DNA of 64,000 bases, taken from Gemmatimonadota bacterium (lineage in GTDB: Bacteria; Gemmatimonadota; Gemmatimonadetes; Longimicrobiales; Gaopeijiaceae). The stretch is from contig JAJDXG010000014.1 of the NCBI GenBank assembly GCA_022823365.1, positions 62,001-126,000 on the forward strand, given 5' to 3'. The notes beneath the pieces are model-generated. The model was not told the DNA's origin. It saw only the letters and a program-made list of their open reading frames with translations, and did not search any database. A program made the translations under genes and the position numbers. Below, in pieces: positions 19,739 to 31,292 of this stretch; positions within the stretch are counted from its first letter, which is position 1, and each line of letters starts with the position of its first letter.

Positions 19739-20874
19739 CAGCCGTCCCTGTCCAGGACCCAGAGTAGGTCGCGTCCGAACGCGGCCGGCGGCTCGGCGGG
19801 TCGCCACCCCTCCCAGGCCGCCTCGTCGAGCCCCGGGAAGGCCGGGACCGAGCCGGATCCCAGCGTGAGCGGGGCCAGGAAGAGGTAGAGGCGCTGTACG
19901 CGTCCCTCGCGCAGGAGCGAGGATGCGAGGACCCCGCCCCCCTCGCAGAGGATGGAGGTAAGGCCCGCCCGGTAACAGGTACCCAGCACCGCGCCCAGGT
20001 CGAGGCCGCCCGCCGAGCGGGGAACGGCGTGCACCGTGGCGCCTCGCTGCCGAAGCGCGCGCACCCGGTCCGCGGGCGCTTCCGCACCCGTGAACACGCG
20101 CACCCGCCCGCCGCCGCCGTCCCGCAGGAGCCGGGCTTCCGGAGCCATGCGGGCAAGGGAGTCCAGCACGATGCGGTCGGGCGCGCAGCGGGGCTCAGGC
20201 CGCCCGCGGGCCGTGAGGCGGGGGTCGTCGATGCTCATGGTGTTCGCTCCCACCATGATCGCGTCGAAGCCGGCGCGCAGGTAGTGCACGTGCTCGCGCG
20301 CCGGCGGCCCGGTCAGTCCGGTCTGCTCGCCCGCGCGCGAGATGCGTCCGTCCAGGCTGAGCGCGAGCTTGAGGGCGACGTAGGGCGACGCGTTCCGCGC
20401 GACATGGAAGAAGGCGGGATTGTGCGAAGCGGCCTGGGCGCTGGAGAAGACAGGCCCGTCGACGCGGATCCCGCCGGCACGCAGCACGGCGGCCCCGCCG
20501 GCGCCCGCGCCCGGGTCGGCGGCGCCAAAGACCACGCGGGCCACGCCGGCGTCGAGGAGGGCACCCGTGCATGGGGGCGTACGGCCCATGTGGGCGCACG
20601 GCTCGAGGCTGGTGTAGGCTGTGGCGCCCCGGGCCCTCTCTCCCGCCTCGGCGAGCGCGTGCACTTCCGCGTGCGGCCCGCCCATTTCGCGGTACCATCC
20701 CTCTCCCACCACCTCGCCCTTCCGCACCACGACGCACCCGACCATGGGGTTGGGCGACACCCGGCCCCATCCACGCCGTCCGAGCTCGACGGCTCGCTCC
20801 AGGAAGCTCAGATCCGCCTCCGACACCCGATCATTCGGCACCGGGTCGAGCCCGCCAGTCCCGCTCTCGGTCAT
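19738..20874 (-). CDS. ribD: Bifunctional diaminohydroxyphosphoribosylaminopyrimidine deaminase / uracil reductase
   Basis: This 378-residue enzyme does the two steps after GTP cyclohydrolase II in riboflavin synthesis. The N-terminal deaminase has the zinc motif GPHAEVHAL and LEPCAHMGRTPPC. The C-terminal NADPH reductase begins YVALKLALSLDGRI and includes SILCEGGG. It starts 13 bp after the outer-membrane-like gene and overlaps ribE. Confidence 0.96.
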   Translation of the reverse strand: MTESGTGGLDPVPNDRVSEADLSFLERAVELGRRGWGRVSPNPMVGCVVVRKGEVVGEGWYREMGGPHAEVHALAEAGERARGATAYTSLEPCAHMGRTPPCTGALLDAGVARVVFGAADPGAGAGGAAVLRAGGIRVDGPVFSSAQAASHNPAFFHVARNASPYVALKLALSLDGRISRAGEQTGLTGPPAREHVHYLRAGFDAIMVGANTMSIDDPRLTARGRPEPRCAPDRIVLDSLARMAPEARLLRDGGGGRVRVFTGAEAPADRVRALRQRGATVHAVPRSAGGLDLGAVLGTCYRAGLTSILCEGGGVLASSLLREGRVQRLYLFLAPLTLGSGSVPAFPGLDEAAWEGWRPAEPPAAFGRDLLWVLDRDG

Positions 20875-20887
20875 GCGGCCATCTCCG

Positions 20888-21835
20888 CTATCGGGTAATC
20901 CGCAGGCTCAGGGACCCGAACACGCTGCCGGCGGTCGGGTCGAAGGGTTGCACGGAGGAATCCGGCACGCCATCGAATCCGTCGGCCCAACCGATCTCGC
21001 CCGCCACCACAAGCACCTGCCAGGTGCGGGAGACGCCCATGTACACGAGCAGACGATCGAATGCGGGGCCGTCGAGCGTCACGCTGCGCGGCTGACGGCC
21101 CGATTCGGGGCCGTCGATGGTTACGGTTCCCGAGTACCGGTCCCATCCCGCGCCCGCAACGATGCCCGCGACCGAAAACTCCTTGCCGATCAGGGCGCGG
21201 AAGGAGGTTGCCGCCGGTTCGAGTCGCACGGTGATCGCTCGCGCAGCTCCGAGCCGGACATCTCCGAGGAAGCGTCTCACGGCGGAGACCGAGACACCCG
21301 GAACGTCGAAGGACTCGCGGAGCAGGCCGACGCGGGCACCGACTCCGGCCGAGTAGGCGTCGCCCTCGAAGCCGTGCGCCTGCGGAAGCCCGAGTACGCC
21401 GACGGAAGCGACCAGATCCAGCGATAGAAAGCCCCCGTACTGCGGCGCCCAGCGGAAGCCGTCGAACAGTCCGACCGCGCCCTCCAGCGAGGCATGGGAG
21501 ACGGTGGAGCGGAGCTCCGGGAGTTCGAGGGCAATGGGTTCAACCAGGTCGGGAAGCGGGATGCGGGCACCCGTGAAGCGGGCGCTCAGCGCCATGCGCG
21601 GACCCAATCCACGCCGCCACCCCAGGGTACTCGAAGTCCCCGGGATGTCACTGCCCGCCGATGCGGCCAGGCCGATGCCCGATGCGGCCGCCTGGTATGC
21701 CGTGGCACCGGCTGCGCACCACGCGGCTCCACCGGACGCGTCGCTGCAGCGGGCCGTGAGTTCCGCGGCCGATTGCGCGCGCAGGGGTGCAGCAAGGCTC
21801 AGGAGAGCGAGCATCAGCCCCGCACCCGACCTCAC
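20888..21835 (-). CDS. Probable outer-membrane beta-barrel protein of unknown function
   Basis: From a GTG at 21835 that overlaps the purM stop (GTGA) the product has 315 residues with a signal peptide ending PLRAQS. Two cysteine-containing segments (RCSDASGG, AWCAAGATAYQ) follow. The remainder is alternating polar and hydrophobic strands such as LVASVGVLGLPQAHGF and LLVYMGVSRTWQVLVVAGEIGW, as expected of a small outer-membrane barrel. I do not recognise the family. It is wedged between purM and ribD in a housekeeping operon. Confidence 0.75.
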   Translation of the reverse strand: MRSGAGLMLALLSLAAPLRAQSAAELTARCSDASGGAAWCAAGATAYQAAASGIGLAASAGSDIPGTSSTLGWRRGLGPRMALSARFTGARIPLPDLVEPIALELPELRSTVSHASLEGAVGLFDGFRWAPQYGGFLSLDLVASVGVLGLPQAHGFEGDAYSAGVGARVGLLRESFDVPGVSVSAVRRFLGDVRLGAARAITVRLEPAATSFRALIGKEFSVAGIVAGAGWDRYSGTVTIDGPESGRQPRSVTLDGPAFDRLLVYMGVSRTWQVLVVAGEIGWADGFDGVPDSSVQPFDPTAGSVFGSLSLRITR

Positions 21836-22869
21836 ACCAACTCCACTCCCGAACCCCGTACGACTTCCCCAACGATCCACGCCTCCTCCCCCCGGTCCCG
21901 CAGGCGGGAGACGAGGCCGTCGGCTTCCGCAGGCGCGACCACTACCAGCATGCCCACGCCCATGTTGAAGACCCGGTACATCTCCTCACGCGCCACGCCG
22001 CCCGCGCGCGCCAGCACGCCGAAGACGGGAGGAGGTCGCCAACTGGAGGTGTCGACGCGCGCGCCCAGCCCCGCCCCCAGCGACCGCGGCAGGTTTCCGG
22101 GGATGCCCCCGCCGGTGACGTGCGCGAGCGCGCGAACGGCGCCCCGTTCGAGCTCCGGGGTGAGCGACGCCAGATAGCTCCGGTGCACCGCCAGCAGCGT
22201 GTCCGCGACCGTCCCGCCGGAATCGGGGAACGGGCTCCCGGCGTCGAGCCCCAGGACATCGAAGACGATGCGGCGGGCCAGCGTGTAGCCGTTGGTGTGG
22301 AGCCCCGAGGAAGCCAGCGCCACCAGCACGTCGCCGGCCCCCGTGCGCGAACCGTCGAGCAGCGCGTCCCGCTCCGCGATGCCGACGACGAACCCGGCCA
22401 GGTCGTACTCGCCGGGGGCGTAGAAGTCGGGCATCTGCGCCGTCTCGCCTCCCAGCAGCGCACAGCCGTTGTCGCGGCACGCACGGGCGACCCCGGTGAC
22501 CACCTGGCCCACCACACCGGCGTCCATGTCTCCGGTTGCGAGATAGTCCATGAAGAAGAGCGGCCGCGCGCCCTGGACCAGGATGTCGTTTACGCAGTGG
22601 TTGACCAGGTCCGCCCCCACCGTGTCGTGGCGACCGGAAAGGAACGCCACCTTGAGCTTGGTGCCCACCCCGTCCGCGCTCGACACCAGCACCGGCGCGT
22701 CCATCCCGCCCGGCACCGCGTACATGCCCCCGAACGAGCCCATCCCCGAGAGGGTGTGGCTGTCGTGGGTGCTCGCCACCAGCGACTTGATGGCCTTCTT
22801 GGCCTGGTCCGCGGCGTCCAGGTCGACGCCCGCCGCGCGGTAGTCCAGTGTCGGGGAATCGTCAGGCAA
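21832..22869 (-). CDS. purM: Phosphoribosylformylglycinamidine cyclo-ligase
   Basis: This 345-residue enzyme closes the imidazole ring in purine synthesis (FGAM to AIR, using ATP). Key segments are DYRAAGVDLDAAD, the DGVGTKLKVAF and NDILVQGA motifs, GGETAQMPDFY and HVTGGGIPGNLPR. The start is taken as TTG at 22869: it has AAAGGAG seven bases upstream and gives the normal length. It overlaps the end of the sugar-kinase gene by 8 bp. Confidence 0.94.
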   Translation of the reverse strand: MPDDSPTLDYRAAGVDLDAADQAKKAIKSLVASTHDSHTLSGMGSFGGMYAVPGGMDAPVLVSSADGVGTKLKVAFLSGRHDTVGADLVNHCVNDILVQGARPLFFMDYLATGDMDAGVVGQVVTGVARACRDNGCALLGGETAQMPDFYAPGEYDLAGFVVGIAERDALLDGSRTGAGDVLVALASSGLHTNGYTLARRIVFDVLGLDAGSPFPDSGGTVADTLLAVHRSYLASLTPELERGAVRALAHVTGGGIPGNLPRSLGAGLGARVDTSSWRPPPVFGVLARAGGVAREEMYRVFNMGVGMLVVVAPAEADGLVSRLRDRGEEAWIVGEVVRGSGVELV

Positions 22870-23791
22870 GGCTCGCTCCTTTCGGCGAGGTTCCGAGAGC
22901 AGTTTGCTCGCCGAGGACGCGCGCCCGCTCGGCCACCTCCCCGACATCCAGCTTCCGAAGACGGTCGAGGGCGAAGGACTCGACGGCGAAGGAGCCCATG
23001 ACGGAGGCATGTACGAGCGCCTCGCGCAGTGCATTCATGCTGCTCCGGGACACCCCCGCCAGGTATCCTGCGAATCCCCCTGCAAACGCATCGCCCGCTC
23101 CCGTGGGGTCCACCACCCGGGACACAGGGTAGGCGGGGCACCGGAAAGCGGCCTCTCCGTCGAAGAGCCGCGCGCCCCGCGCACCCTCCTTCACAATCAC
23201 GCGTCGCGGCCCGCGTTCGCGTACCCAGCGAGCGGCCCGCACGGGATCGGCAATGCCGGAAAGCTGATGAATCTCGGTGTCGTTCACCATCAGAACATCG
23301 ATACGCTCGAGAAGCGACATGAGCGCATCCCGCTCCCGCTCGATCCAGTAGTTCATGGTGTCGCACACCACCAGCTCGGGTTTCTCAACCTGGTCGAGCA
23401 CCTCTCCCTGGAGAATCGGGTGGATGTTGCCCAGCGAAACGATGCGAGCCTTGCGGAAGGACGAGGGGATGGCCGGACTGAAGTCGGCGAAGACGCCGAG
23501 GGTCGTGAAGGTGGTCTCTCGGGCGCTGAAGTCGGCGTTGTAGGTCCCTCCCCAGCGAAAGCTCTCCCCGCGCGCGACTTGAAGCCCCGAGAAGTCGACG
23601 CCCCGCTCCTGCAGAAAGTCGAGTTCCGCCAGCGGGAAGTCGTCGCCGACCACCGCCACCACCTGGACCGGCTGATAGATGCTCGCCGCCGCCGCGAAGA
23701 ACGAAGCCGACCCTCCGAGCACCTCCTCGGCTCTCCCGAAGGGCGTCTCGACCGTGTCGAGGGCAACGCTGCCCACAATCAGCGGCGACAC
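22862..23791 (-). CDS. PfkB-family carbohydrate or nucleoside kinase
   Basis: This 309-residue kinase has a PfkB fold: GSVALDTVETPFG at the start, GGSASFFAAAAS, and the catalytic DPTGAGDAFAGGF near residue 225. The family includes ribokinase, adenosine kinase and fructokinase; the sugar is not clear here, but the position next to purM fits a nucleoside or ribose substrate. The start is GTG, 9 bp after argS. Confidence 0.85.
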   Translation of the reverse strand: MSPLIVGSVALDTVETPFGRAEEVLGGSASFFAAAASIYQPVQVVAVVGDDFPLAELDFLQERGVDFSGLQVARGESFRWGGTYNADFSARETTFTTLGVFADFSPAIPSSFRKARIVSLGNIHPILQGEVLDQVEKPELVVCDTMNYWIERERDALMSLLERIDVLMVNDTEIHQLSGIADPVRAARWVRERGPRRVIVKEGARGARLFDGEAAFRCPAYPVSRVVDPTGAGDAFAGGFAGYLAGVSRSSMNALREALVHASVMGSFAVESFALDRLRKLDVGEVAERARVLGEQTALGTSPKGASLA

Positions 23792-23800
23792 GCCCGTCCC

Positions 23801-25498
23801 TCAGTCCTCGCGCCGCGCCATGCGGGTCGGAGCCTCCACGCCCAGCAGAACGAGCGCGTTGCGGAGCACCACGCGCACGGCCCCGGTGAGGGCGAGACGC
23901 GCCGCCCTCAGCGCCGGGTCCACGGCAAGCACGGCGAGGTCGGGATTGCGGGTGGGATTGCCGGCGTGGTACCACGAGTTGACCATGCCGGAGGTGTGCT
24001 CCAGGTACTCGCACACCAGGTGGGGCGCCCGCGCGCGCGCCGCTCGGCGCACCAGCTCCGGGAACTCGCCCAGCCGCCCCATCAACTCGCGCTCGCGCGG
24101 ATGCTCGAGCAGGGACAGGTCGAGACCCTCCGGGGCGAGTTGGTCCGGCGTCATGGAGTCGGGATCCAACCCCGCCTTGCGGAAAATGCTGCACATGCGC
24201 GCGTGCGCGTATTTGCTCTTGTAGACCGGGTTGCGGTCGGAATGGTCCAGGGCGGCGTCAAGATCGAAGACCAGGTGCGCCTCCGGCTTGCGCATCAGGA
24301 AGAAGTAGCGGGCGACGTCCACGCCGACGGCTTCGACCAGCTCGCAGAGGGTGGTGTAGCCTCCTGAACGCTTGGAGAGCTTCACCTCCACCCCGCTGCG
24401 CTCCACGGTCACCATCTGGTGGAGGAGGTACTCGGGATATCCCCGCGGCCGGCCGAGCGCCTGCAGTCCGGCGCGCACCCGGTCGACGGTGCCGTGATGG
24501 TCCGAGCCCTGCACGTTGATGACCTCGTGGAAGCCGCGCCGCCACTTGCTCATGTGATAGGCGACGTCGGGGAGGAAGTAGGTGGGGCTGCCGTCGCTCT
24601 TGACCATCACCCTGTCCTTCTGGTCGCCGAAGGCCGTGGTGGCGAGCCAAATGGCGCCGTCCCGATCGTACACGTGCCCGGTCTCGCGCAGCGCCGCGAT
24701 GGTCGCGTCGACGGCCCCGTCCGTGTAGAGCGAGGATTCGAGGAAGTAGCGGTCGAAGCGCACGCCGAAGTGGGCGAGATCGCGGTCCTGCTCCTCGCGC
24801 AGCACGCGCACCGCGAAGCGCCGGCAGACGGCGTGCCGTTCCTCCGGCTCGGCATCCACCCACCGGTCGCCCTCCGCTTGCGCGAGCCGCTCGGCGATCT
24901 CGACGACGTAGGCCCCGTGGTATCCGTCGTCCGGGAAGTCGGCCTGGACGCCGAAGTGGTGCAGATAGCGGCAGGCGACGCTCTCCGCCAGGCGTTCGAT
25001 CTGGCGCCCGGCGTCGTTGTAATAGTACTCGCGGTACGCCGCCCAGCCGGTCCAGGCGAGCAGGTTGGCCAGCGTGTCGCCGAGCGCGGCCTGGCGCCCA
25101 TGGCCCAGGTGCAGCGGGCCGGTGGGGTTGGCGGAGACGAACTCCACCATGATGGCCCTTCCTCGCCCGTCCCCGCAGCGCCCATAGAGCTCATCGCGGC
25201 GGAGAATCTCCACGACGACCGAGGATACCCGCGAGGCCGAGAGGCGGAAGTTCAGGAAGCCCGGGCCGGCGACCTCCACGGAGGCGATCCCGGTGCCGTC
25301 CAGCTCAAGCCGTCCCGCGATCTCTTCCGCGATGGCGCGCGGAGGCCGCCGGAGCCGCGAGGCGAGGGTGAGCGCGACCGAGGAAGCGATGTCGCCGTGG
25401 TCCGGGTCGCGCGGCCGCTCCAGCCGGACTTCGTGCCCCGTCACGCCCATCCCGGCGAGCACCTGTTCGAGGATGTCGCGCAGCGCCCGCCGGCTCAT
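23801..25498 (-). CDS. argS: Arginyl-tRNA synthetase
   Basis: This 565-residue class I synthetase has an Arg-N domain, the HIGH-like HLGHGRQAALGD after SANPTGP, the KMSK-like KLSKRSGGYTTL and an all-helical DALR anticodon-binding C-terminus (MVNSWYHAGNPTRNPD). The length is usual. It overlaps the FmdB gene upstream by ATGA. Confidence 0.97.
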   Translation of the reverse strand: MSRRALRDILEQVLAGMGVTGHEVRLERPRDPDHGDIASSVALTLASRLRRPPRAIAEEIAGRLELDGTGIASVEVAGPGFLNFRLSASRVSSVVVEILRRDELYGRCGDGRGRAIMVEFVSANPTGPLHLGHGRQAALGDTLANLLAWTGWAAYREYYYNDAGRQIERLAESVACRYLHHFGVQADFPDDGYHGAYVVEIAERLAQAEGDRWVDAEPEERHAVCRRFAVRVLREEQDRDLAHFGVRFDRYFLESSLYTDGAVDATIAALRETGHVYDRDGAIWLATTAFGDQKDRVMVKSDGSPTYFLPDVAYHMSKWRRGFHEVINVQGSDHHGTVDRVRAGLQALGRPRGYPEYLLHQMVTVERSGVEVKLSKRSGGYTTLCELVEAVGVDVARYFFLMRKPEAHLVFDLDAALDHSDRNPVYKSKYAHARMCSIFRKAGLDPDSMTPDQLAPEGLDLSLLEHPRERELMGRLGEFPELVRRAARARAPHLVCEYLEHTSGMVNSWYHAGNPTRNPDLAVLAVDPALRAARLALTGAVRVVLRNALVLLGVEAPTRMARRED

Positions 25499-25929
25499 TG
25501 CTGCGAACCCGCCGTCGCGCGGCCGCCCGCACCGCTCGCAGAGCGGGACCCGCCCGAACCGCCTCCCGATGCTGAACCGGCCCGGCCGTCTCCCGAGGAA
25601 TTCCTGCCCGAATCCGAGGACGACGTCTCCGCCGTCTTCGCTTCGCTCTTCTTCGCGGATTCGCCGGCACCCTCGCCGGACGCCTTCGCGCCGGATGCCG
25701 CAACAGGCTCCTTCCCCTCGTCGGCCGCCGCCCTGTCCCTGTACTCCTTGCTGCGGTGGTCGGTGATGTAGAAGCCTTCGCCCTTGAAGATGAAGCCGGC
25801 CCCGCCGGAGATCCTGCGCCGGGCCGACGCCCCGCAGTCGGGGCAGCTGGAGACCGGCTCGTCCGACATTCGCTGGAAGACCTCGAAGGCCTGTCCGCAG
25901 CCGCTACACTGGTAGTCGTAGGTAGGCAT
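25495..25929 (-). CDS. FmdB-family zinc-ribbon protein
   Basis: This 144-residue protein starts MPTYDYQCSGCG and has a second pair in CPDCG, the CxxC zinc-ribbon of the FmdB/PSERP family. Residues after about 70 are a Ser/Gly/Ala-rich, probably disordered tail. The biochemical role of the family is unclear. It is coupled to argS. Confidence 0.9.
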   Translation of the reverse strand: MPTYDYQCSGCGQAFEVFQRMSDEPVSSCPDCGASARRRISGGAGFIFKGEGFYITDHRSKEYRDRAAADEGKEPVAASGAKASGEGAGESAKKSEAKTAETSSSDSGRNSSGDGRAGSASGGGSGGSRSASGAGGRATAGSQQ

Positions 25930-25988
25930 GGATGATGGATCGCGGGGTTGGTTCGACCCGCCAAACTAATCGTGTTTGCGGAGGACGC

Positions 25989-27556
<1,568 letters not shown>

Positions 27557-27560
<4 letters not shown>

Positions 27561-28168
27561 GGCGCCGCCTCGCTGTCTGAATCGCCAGGCGAACGATTCC
27601 GGCCGTCCCGGGCGCCACTGTGGCCCGCGTCCTGCTCGAACTCGATCAGGACGTCGCCGCGCCTGACGGATTCCCCGACTGCGACGAGGACGCGGCGAAC
27701 CCGTCCCGTAGCGCGTGCGCGCAACTCGTTTTCCATCTTCATCGCTTCCACGATCAGCAATCCCTGGCCGTCCTCGACCCTCTGACCTTCCTCGACGTCG
27801 ACCCGCAGCACGAGCCCCGGCATGGGTGCGCGCACGGGTTCGAGGCCGGCGGCGGGGGACATCCCGTCGCTCCGCACCCGGCGCATGCGCCAGCGCCGTT
27901 CATCCGCTACCTCGACCCGGAACGTGCGGCCGCGGTGATGGATCTCCCAACTGGTCTCGCCGGTCCGGAGTCCAAATACACGGTGGGGGCGGCCTCCCAA
28001 CGACAGGATGCGCGATCGCCCGCCCCCTCCATCGAGCACCCGCGCCTCGTCGCCGGCACCTTCCAGCCGCACAGTGTCGCCGTCCACCTGCACCGGGAGG
28101 ACGCGTCCCTCGACGGCAACATGGAAGCGCACGGACTTCGTCGGATCCGCGCGCCCTCCTCCAATCAC
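27557..28168 (-). CDS. Biotin carboxyl carrier subunit of propionyl-CoA-type carboxylase
   Basis: This is a 203-residue subunit from a GTG that overlaps the biotin carboxylase stop (GTGA). The N-terminal part is a beta-barrel-like transfer domain. The C-terminal biotinyl domain has the biotin lysine in [10 protein letters not shown], preceded by [11 protein letters not shown]. It carries CO2 from the carboxylase (28165-29670) to the transferase (29681-31231). Confidence 0.9.
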
Positions 28169-29670
28169 GGCAGCACCGCCCACTTCACACCCGCTCTGCG
28201 CCACGCCGAGAAAGCCGGACGCCCGTCCGCATGCGCTCCCCGGGCCGGGTACGGGCCCCGCTCTCTGTCCGCAAACAGCGCCGCGGCCGCCGCGACCACG
28301 GCCAGCTCCTTCGCATCGACGTCGCCGGCCGTGAGTTCGGGGTGGTCCTCGATGAACCGGATGCTCAAGTCGCCGCGCCGGAAGGCGGCATGCCGCATGA
28401 CCCGCTGGTGAAAGGGCACGCCGGTGGGTACTCCCACGATGGTCAGCTCCTCGAGCGCGCGCGCCATGCGCCGCACCGCCGAGTCGCGGTCGGGTCCCCA
28501 GGCGACCAGCTTGCCCAGCAGCGGGTCGTAGTGGGGGCCGATCTCGGACCCGGCGCGAATGCCGCCGTCCCAGCGCACCCCCCCGCCCGCCGGAGCCTCG
28601 AAAACCTCCACCCGCCCGGTCGCGGGCAGAAAGCCCTGGAAGGGGTCCTCGCTCGTGATGCGGCACTCGATGGCGTGGCCGCCCAGGCGCACATCCTCCT
28701 GCGTGAAGGGGAGCGCCTCTCCCCCCGCCACCCGAAGCTGCCACTCGACCAGGTCGATGCCGGTCACCAGCTCGGTCACCGCGTGCTCGACCTGCAGGCG
28801 GGTGTTCATCTCGAGGAAATGGAAGTCGCCGTCGAGGTACAGGAACTCCACCGTGCCCGCGCCGACGTAGTCGACCGCGCGAGCGGCCCGCACCGCCGCC
28901 TCGCCCATGCGCGCCCTCAGCCCGGGCGTGCCCACCGGAGAGGGCGACTCCTCCACCAGCTTCTGGTGCCGCCGCTGGATGGAGCACTCGCGCTCGCCCA
29001 GATGGACCAGGTTGCCGTGCTCGTCGCCAAGCACCTGCACCTCGATGTGCCGGGGCGCGTCCAGGTATCGCTCCAGGTAGACCGCCGGATCGCCGAAGGC
29101 CGCCTGGGCCTCGCGGCCGGCCGCCGCCAGCGCCCGCTCGAGCCCGTCCGGGCCCTCAACCACGCGCATCCCCTTGCCGCCACCCCCGGCCGCCGCCTTC
29201 AGCAGCACCGGAAAGCCGATCTCACGGGCCTGTCGGCGGGCCTCGTCCGGGTCGCGCACCGGGCCCGGTGAACCCGGAATCACCGGGGTGCCCGCCGCCC
29301 GCATCAGCCTGCGGGCGCGCACCTTGTCGCCCATCGCCGCGATGGTCCGGGGCTTCGGGCCGATGAACACCAGCCCGGCGTCCCGCACCGCACGCGCGAA
29401 CACGGCCCGCTCCGACAGGAAGCCGTATCCCGGGTGCACTGCCCGGGCCCCCGAGCGCGCCGCGACCTCGAGCAGGCGATCGATGCGAAGGTAGCTCTCG
29501 GCGGAGGGCGCGGGCCCGATTTCGTGGGCCTCGTCGGCCGCAAGCACGTGCGGCGCGCCGCGGTCCGCCTCCGAGTACACGGCGATGCTCCTCACGCCCA
29601 GCTCCCGGCAGGCGCGCACGATGCGCAGCGCGATCTCGCCCCGGTTGGCGATCAGAACCGATTCGAGCAC
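28165..29670 (-). CDS. Biotin carboxylase subunit of acyl-CoA carboxylase
   Basis: This 501-residue ATP-grasp enzyme carboxylates biotin. It has SVLIANRGEIALRI, the glycine-rich KAAAGGGGKGMR, HIEVQVLGDEHGN, FLEMNTRLQVEH and the C-terminal domain. The GTG at 29670 has GAGGAG upstream and lies 10 bp after the transferase gene; a longer frame upstream overlaps that gene and is rejected. The context makes it part of a propionyl-CoA carboxylase. Confidence 0.93.
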   Translation of the reverse strand: MLESVLIANRGEIALRIVRACRELGVRSIAVYSEADRGAPHVLAADEAHEIGPAPSAESYLRIDRLLEVAARSGARAVHPGYGFLSERAVFARAVRDAGLVFIGPKPRTIAAMGDKVRARRLMRAAGTPVIPGSPGPVRDPDEARRQAREIGFPVLLKAAAGGGGKGMRVVEGPDGLERALAAAGREAQAAFGDPAVYLERYLDAPRHIEVQVLGDEHGNLVHLGERECSIQRRHQKLVEESPSPVGTPGLRARMGEAAVRAARAVDYVGAGTVEFLYLDGDFHFLEMNTRLQVEHAVTELVTGIDLVEWQLRVAGGEALPFTQEDVRLGGHAIECRITSEDPFQGFLPATGRVEVFEAPAGGGVRWDGGIRAGSEIGPHYDPLLGKLVAWGPDRDSAVRRMARALEELTIVGVPTGVPFHQRVMRHAAFRRGDLSIRFIEDHPELTAGDVDAKELAVVAAAAALFADRERGPYPARGAHADGRPAFSAWRRAGVKWAVLP

Positions 29671-29680
29671 CGGCGGCTCC

Positions 29681-31231
29681 TCAGAGCGGAATGTTGCCGT
29701 GTTTCCGGGACGGGTTGGCGTCGCGCTTGTTCTCGAGGATGTCGAGGGCGCCGGCCAGCCGGGCGCGGGTCTCGCGCGGATCGATGACGTCGTCGACGTA
29801 CCCGCGAGCCGCGGCGATGTAGGGATGCGCGAACCGCTCGCGGTACTCCTCCATCCGCGCCTCGAGCGCGGCCTCCGGGTCGTCGGCCTTCGCGATCTCC
29901 TTGCGGAAGAGGATCTCGACCGCACCCTTGGGCCCCATCACCGCGATCTCCGCGCTGGGCCACGCGAGGCTCAGGTCTCCGCGGATGTGCCGTGAGTTCA
30001 TCACGTCGTAGGCGCCCCCGTACGCCTTGCGCGTGATGACGGTGACCCGGGGCACGGTGGCCTCGGCGAATGCATACAGAAGCTTGGCGCCGTGGCGGAT
30101 GATGCCCCCATGCTCCTGGCCCACGCCCGGAAGGAACCCCGGCACGTCCTCGAACACCACCAGCGGGATGTTGAAGGCGTCGCAGAAGCGCACGAATCGC
30201 GCCCCCTTGTCCGACGAATCGATGTCCAACACCCCCGCCAGCACCGCCGGCTGATTGGCCACCACCCCCACCGCGTGCCCTCCCAGATGGGCGAAGCCGG
30301 TGATGAGGTTGGGGGCGAAGAGGGCGTGCACCTCGTAGAACACCCCGTCGTCCACAACGCGCCCGATGACCTCCTGCATGTCGTACGGCTTGTTGGGGTT
30401 GGACGGCACGACATCCAAAAGCGCCTCGTCCCCACGATCCACGAGGTCTTCCGTCGGCCGGCGCGGGGCGGGTTCGGTGTTGTTTTGCGGGATGTAGCGG
30501 AAGAGCTCGCGCACTGAGGCAAGGGTGTCGGGCTCGGATTCGCCCACGAAATGCGCCACCCCCGAAGTCGACGCGTGGGTGCCGGCGCCGCCCAGGCTTT
30601 CCATGTCCACGTCCTCGTGGGTCACCGTGCGCACCACCTCCGGCCCGGTCACGAACATGAAGCTGGTACCGCGCACCATGTAGACGAAGTCCGTGATGGC
30701 GGGGGAATACACGGCCCCGCCCGCGCAGGGCCCCATGATGACGCTGATCTGCGGAATCACGCCCGAGGCCAGGGTGTTGCGCAGGAAGATGTCCGCGTAG
30801 CCCCCCAGCGAAACCACCCCCTCCTGGATGCGCGCGCCCCCGGAGTCGTTCAGGCCCACGACCGGTGCTCCGGTCTTCAGCGCCAGGTCCTGCACCTTCA
30901 CGATCTTTTCGGCATGGGCTTCCGACAGCGAGCCCCCGAAGACGGTGAAATCCTGGGAGAAGACGTAAACCACGCGTCCGTCGATGCGTCCGTAGCCGGT
31001 GACCACACCGTCCCCGAGAACCTTGCGCTCCTCCAGCCCGAACCCGGTCGCGCGATGGGTGACGAAGCGGTCGAGCTCCACGAAGCTCCCGGGGTCCAGA
31101 AGCAGATCGAGACGCTCGCGGGCCGATAGCTTGCCGCGCGCGTGCTGCGCCGCCAGGCGCTCTTCCCCTCCGCCCCGTTCCGCTTCCCGGCGCAGGCGCC
31201 GCAGGCGGTCCAGTTGCTCGCGCGTACTCAT
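29681..31231 (-). CDS. pccB: Propionyl-CoA carboxylase, carboxyltransferase subunit
   Basis: This 516-residue subunit moves the carboxyl group from biotin to the acyl-CoA. It has the crotonase-like fold with two oxyanion-hole motifs: [13 protein letters not shown] and [20 protein letters not shown], plus [11 protein letters not shown]. These closely resemble propionyl-CoA carboxylase beta chains. The ATG at 31231 starts at the family's usual STREQLDRL; an ATG 18 codons upstream is less likely. It leads an operon of four genes ending with the mutase. Confidence 0.93.
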   Translation of the reverse strand: MSTREQLDRLRRLRREAERGGGEERLAAQHARGKLSARERLDLLLDPGSFVELDRFVTHRATGFGLEERKVLGDGVVTGYGRIDGRVVYVFSQDFTVFGGSLSEAHAEKIVKVQDLALKTGAPVVGLNDSGGARIQEGVVSLGGYADIFLRNTLASGVIPQISVIMGPCAGGAVYSPAITDFVYMVRGTSFMFVTGPEVVRTVTHEDVDMESLGGAGTHASTSGVAHFVGESEPDTLASVRELFRYIPQNNTEPAPRRPTEDLVDRGDEALLDVVPSNPNKPYDMQEVIGRVVDDGVFYEVHALFAPNLITGFAHLGGHAVGVVANQPAVLAGVLDIDSSDKGARFVRFCDAFNIPLVVFEDVPGFLPGVGQEHGGIIRHGAKLLYAFAEATVPRVTVITRKAYGGAYDVMNSRHIRGDLSLAWPSAEIAVMGPKGAVEILFRKEIAKADDPEAALEARMEEYRERFAHPYIAAARGYVDDVIDPRETRARLAGALDILENKRDANPSRKHGNIPL

Positions 31232-31292
31232 GGGAGAAGAGGTTCGGGCAGGACCGGCGTCACCCGGGTGAGGGCGGGCGCACACCGGGACA

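Noticed and set aside
20875-20887. FMN riboswitch controlling the rib genes
   Set aside because: ribD follows the previous gene by 13 bp, leaving no room for a leader.
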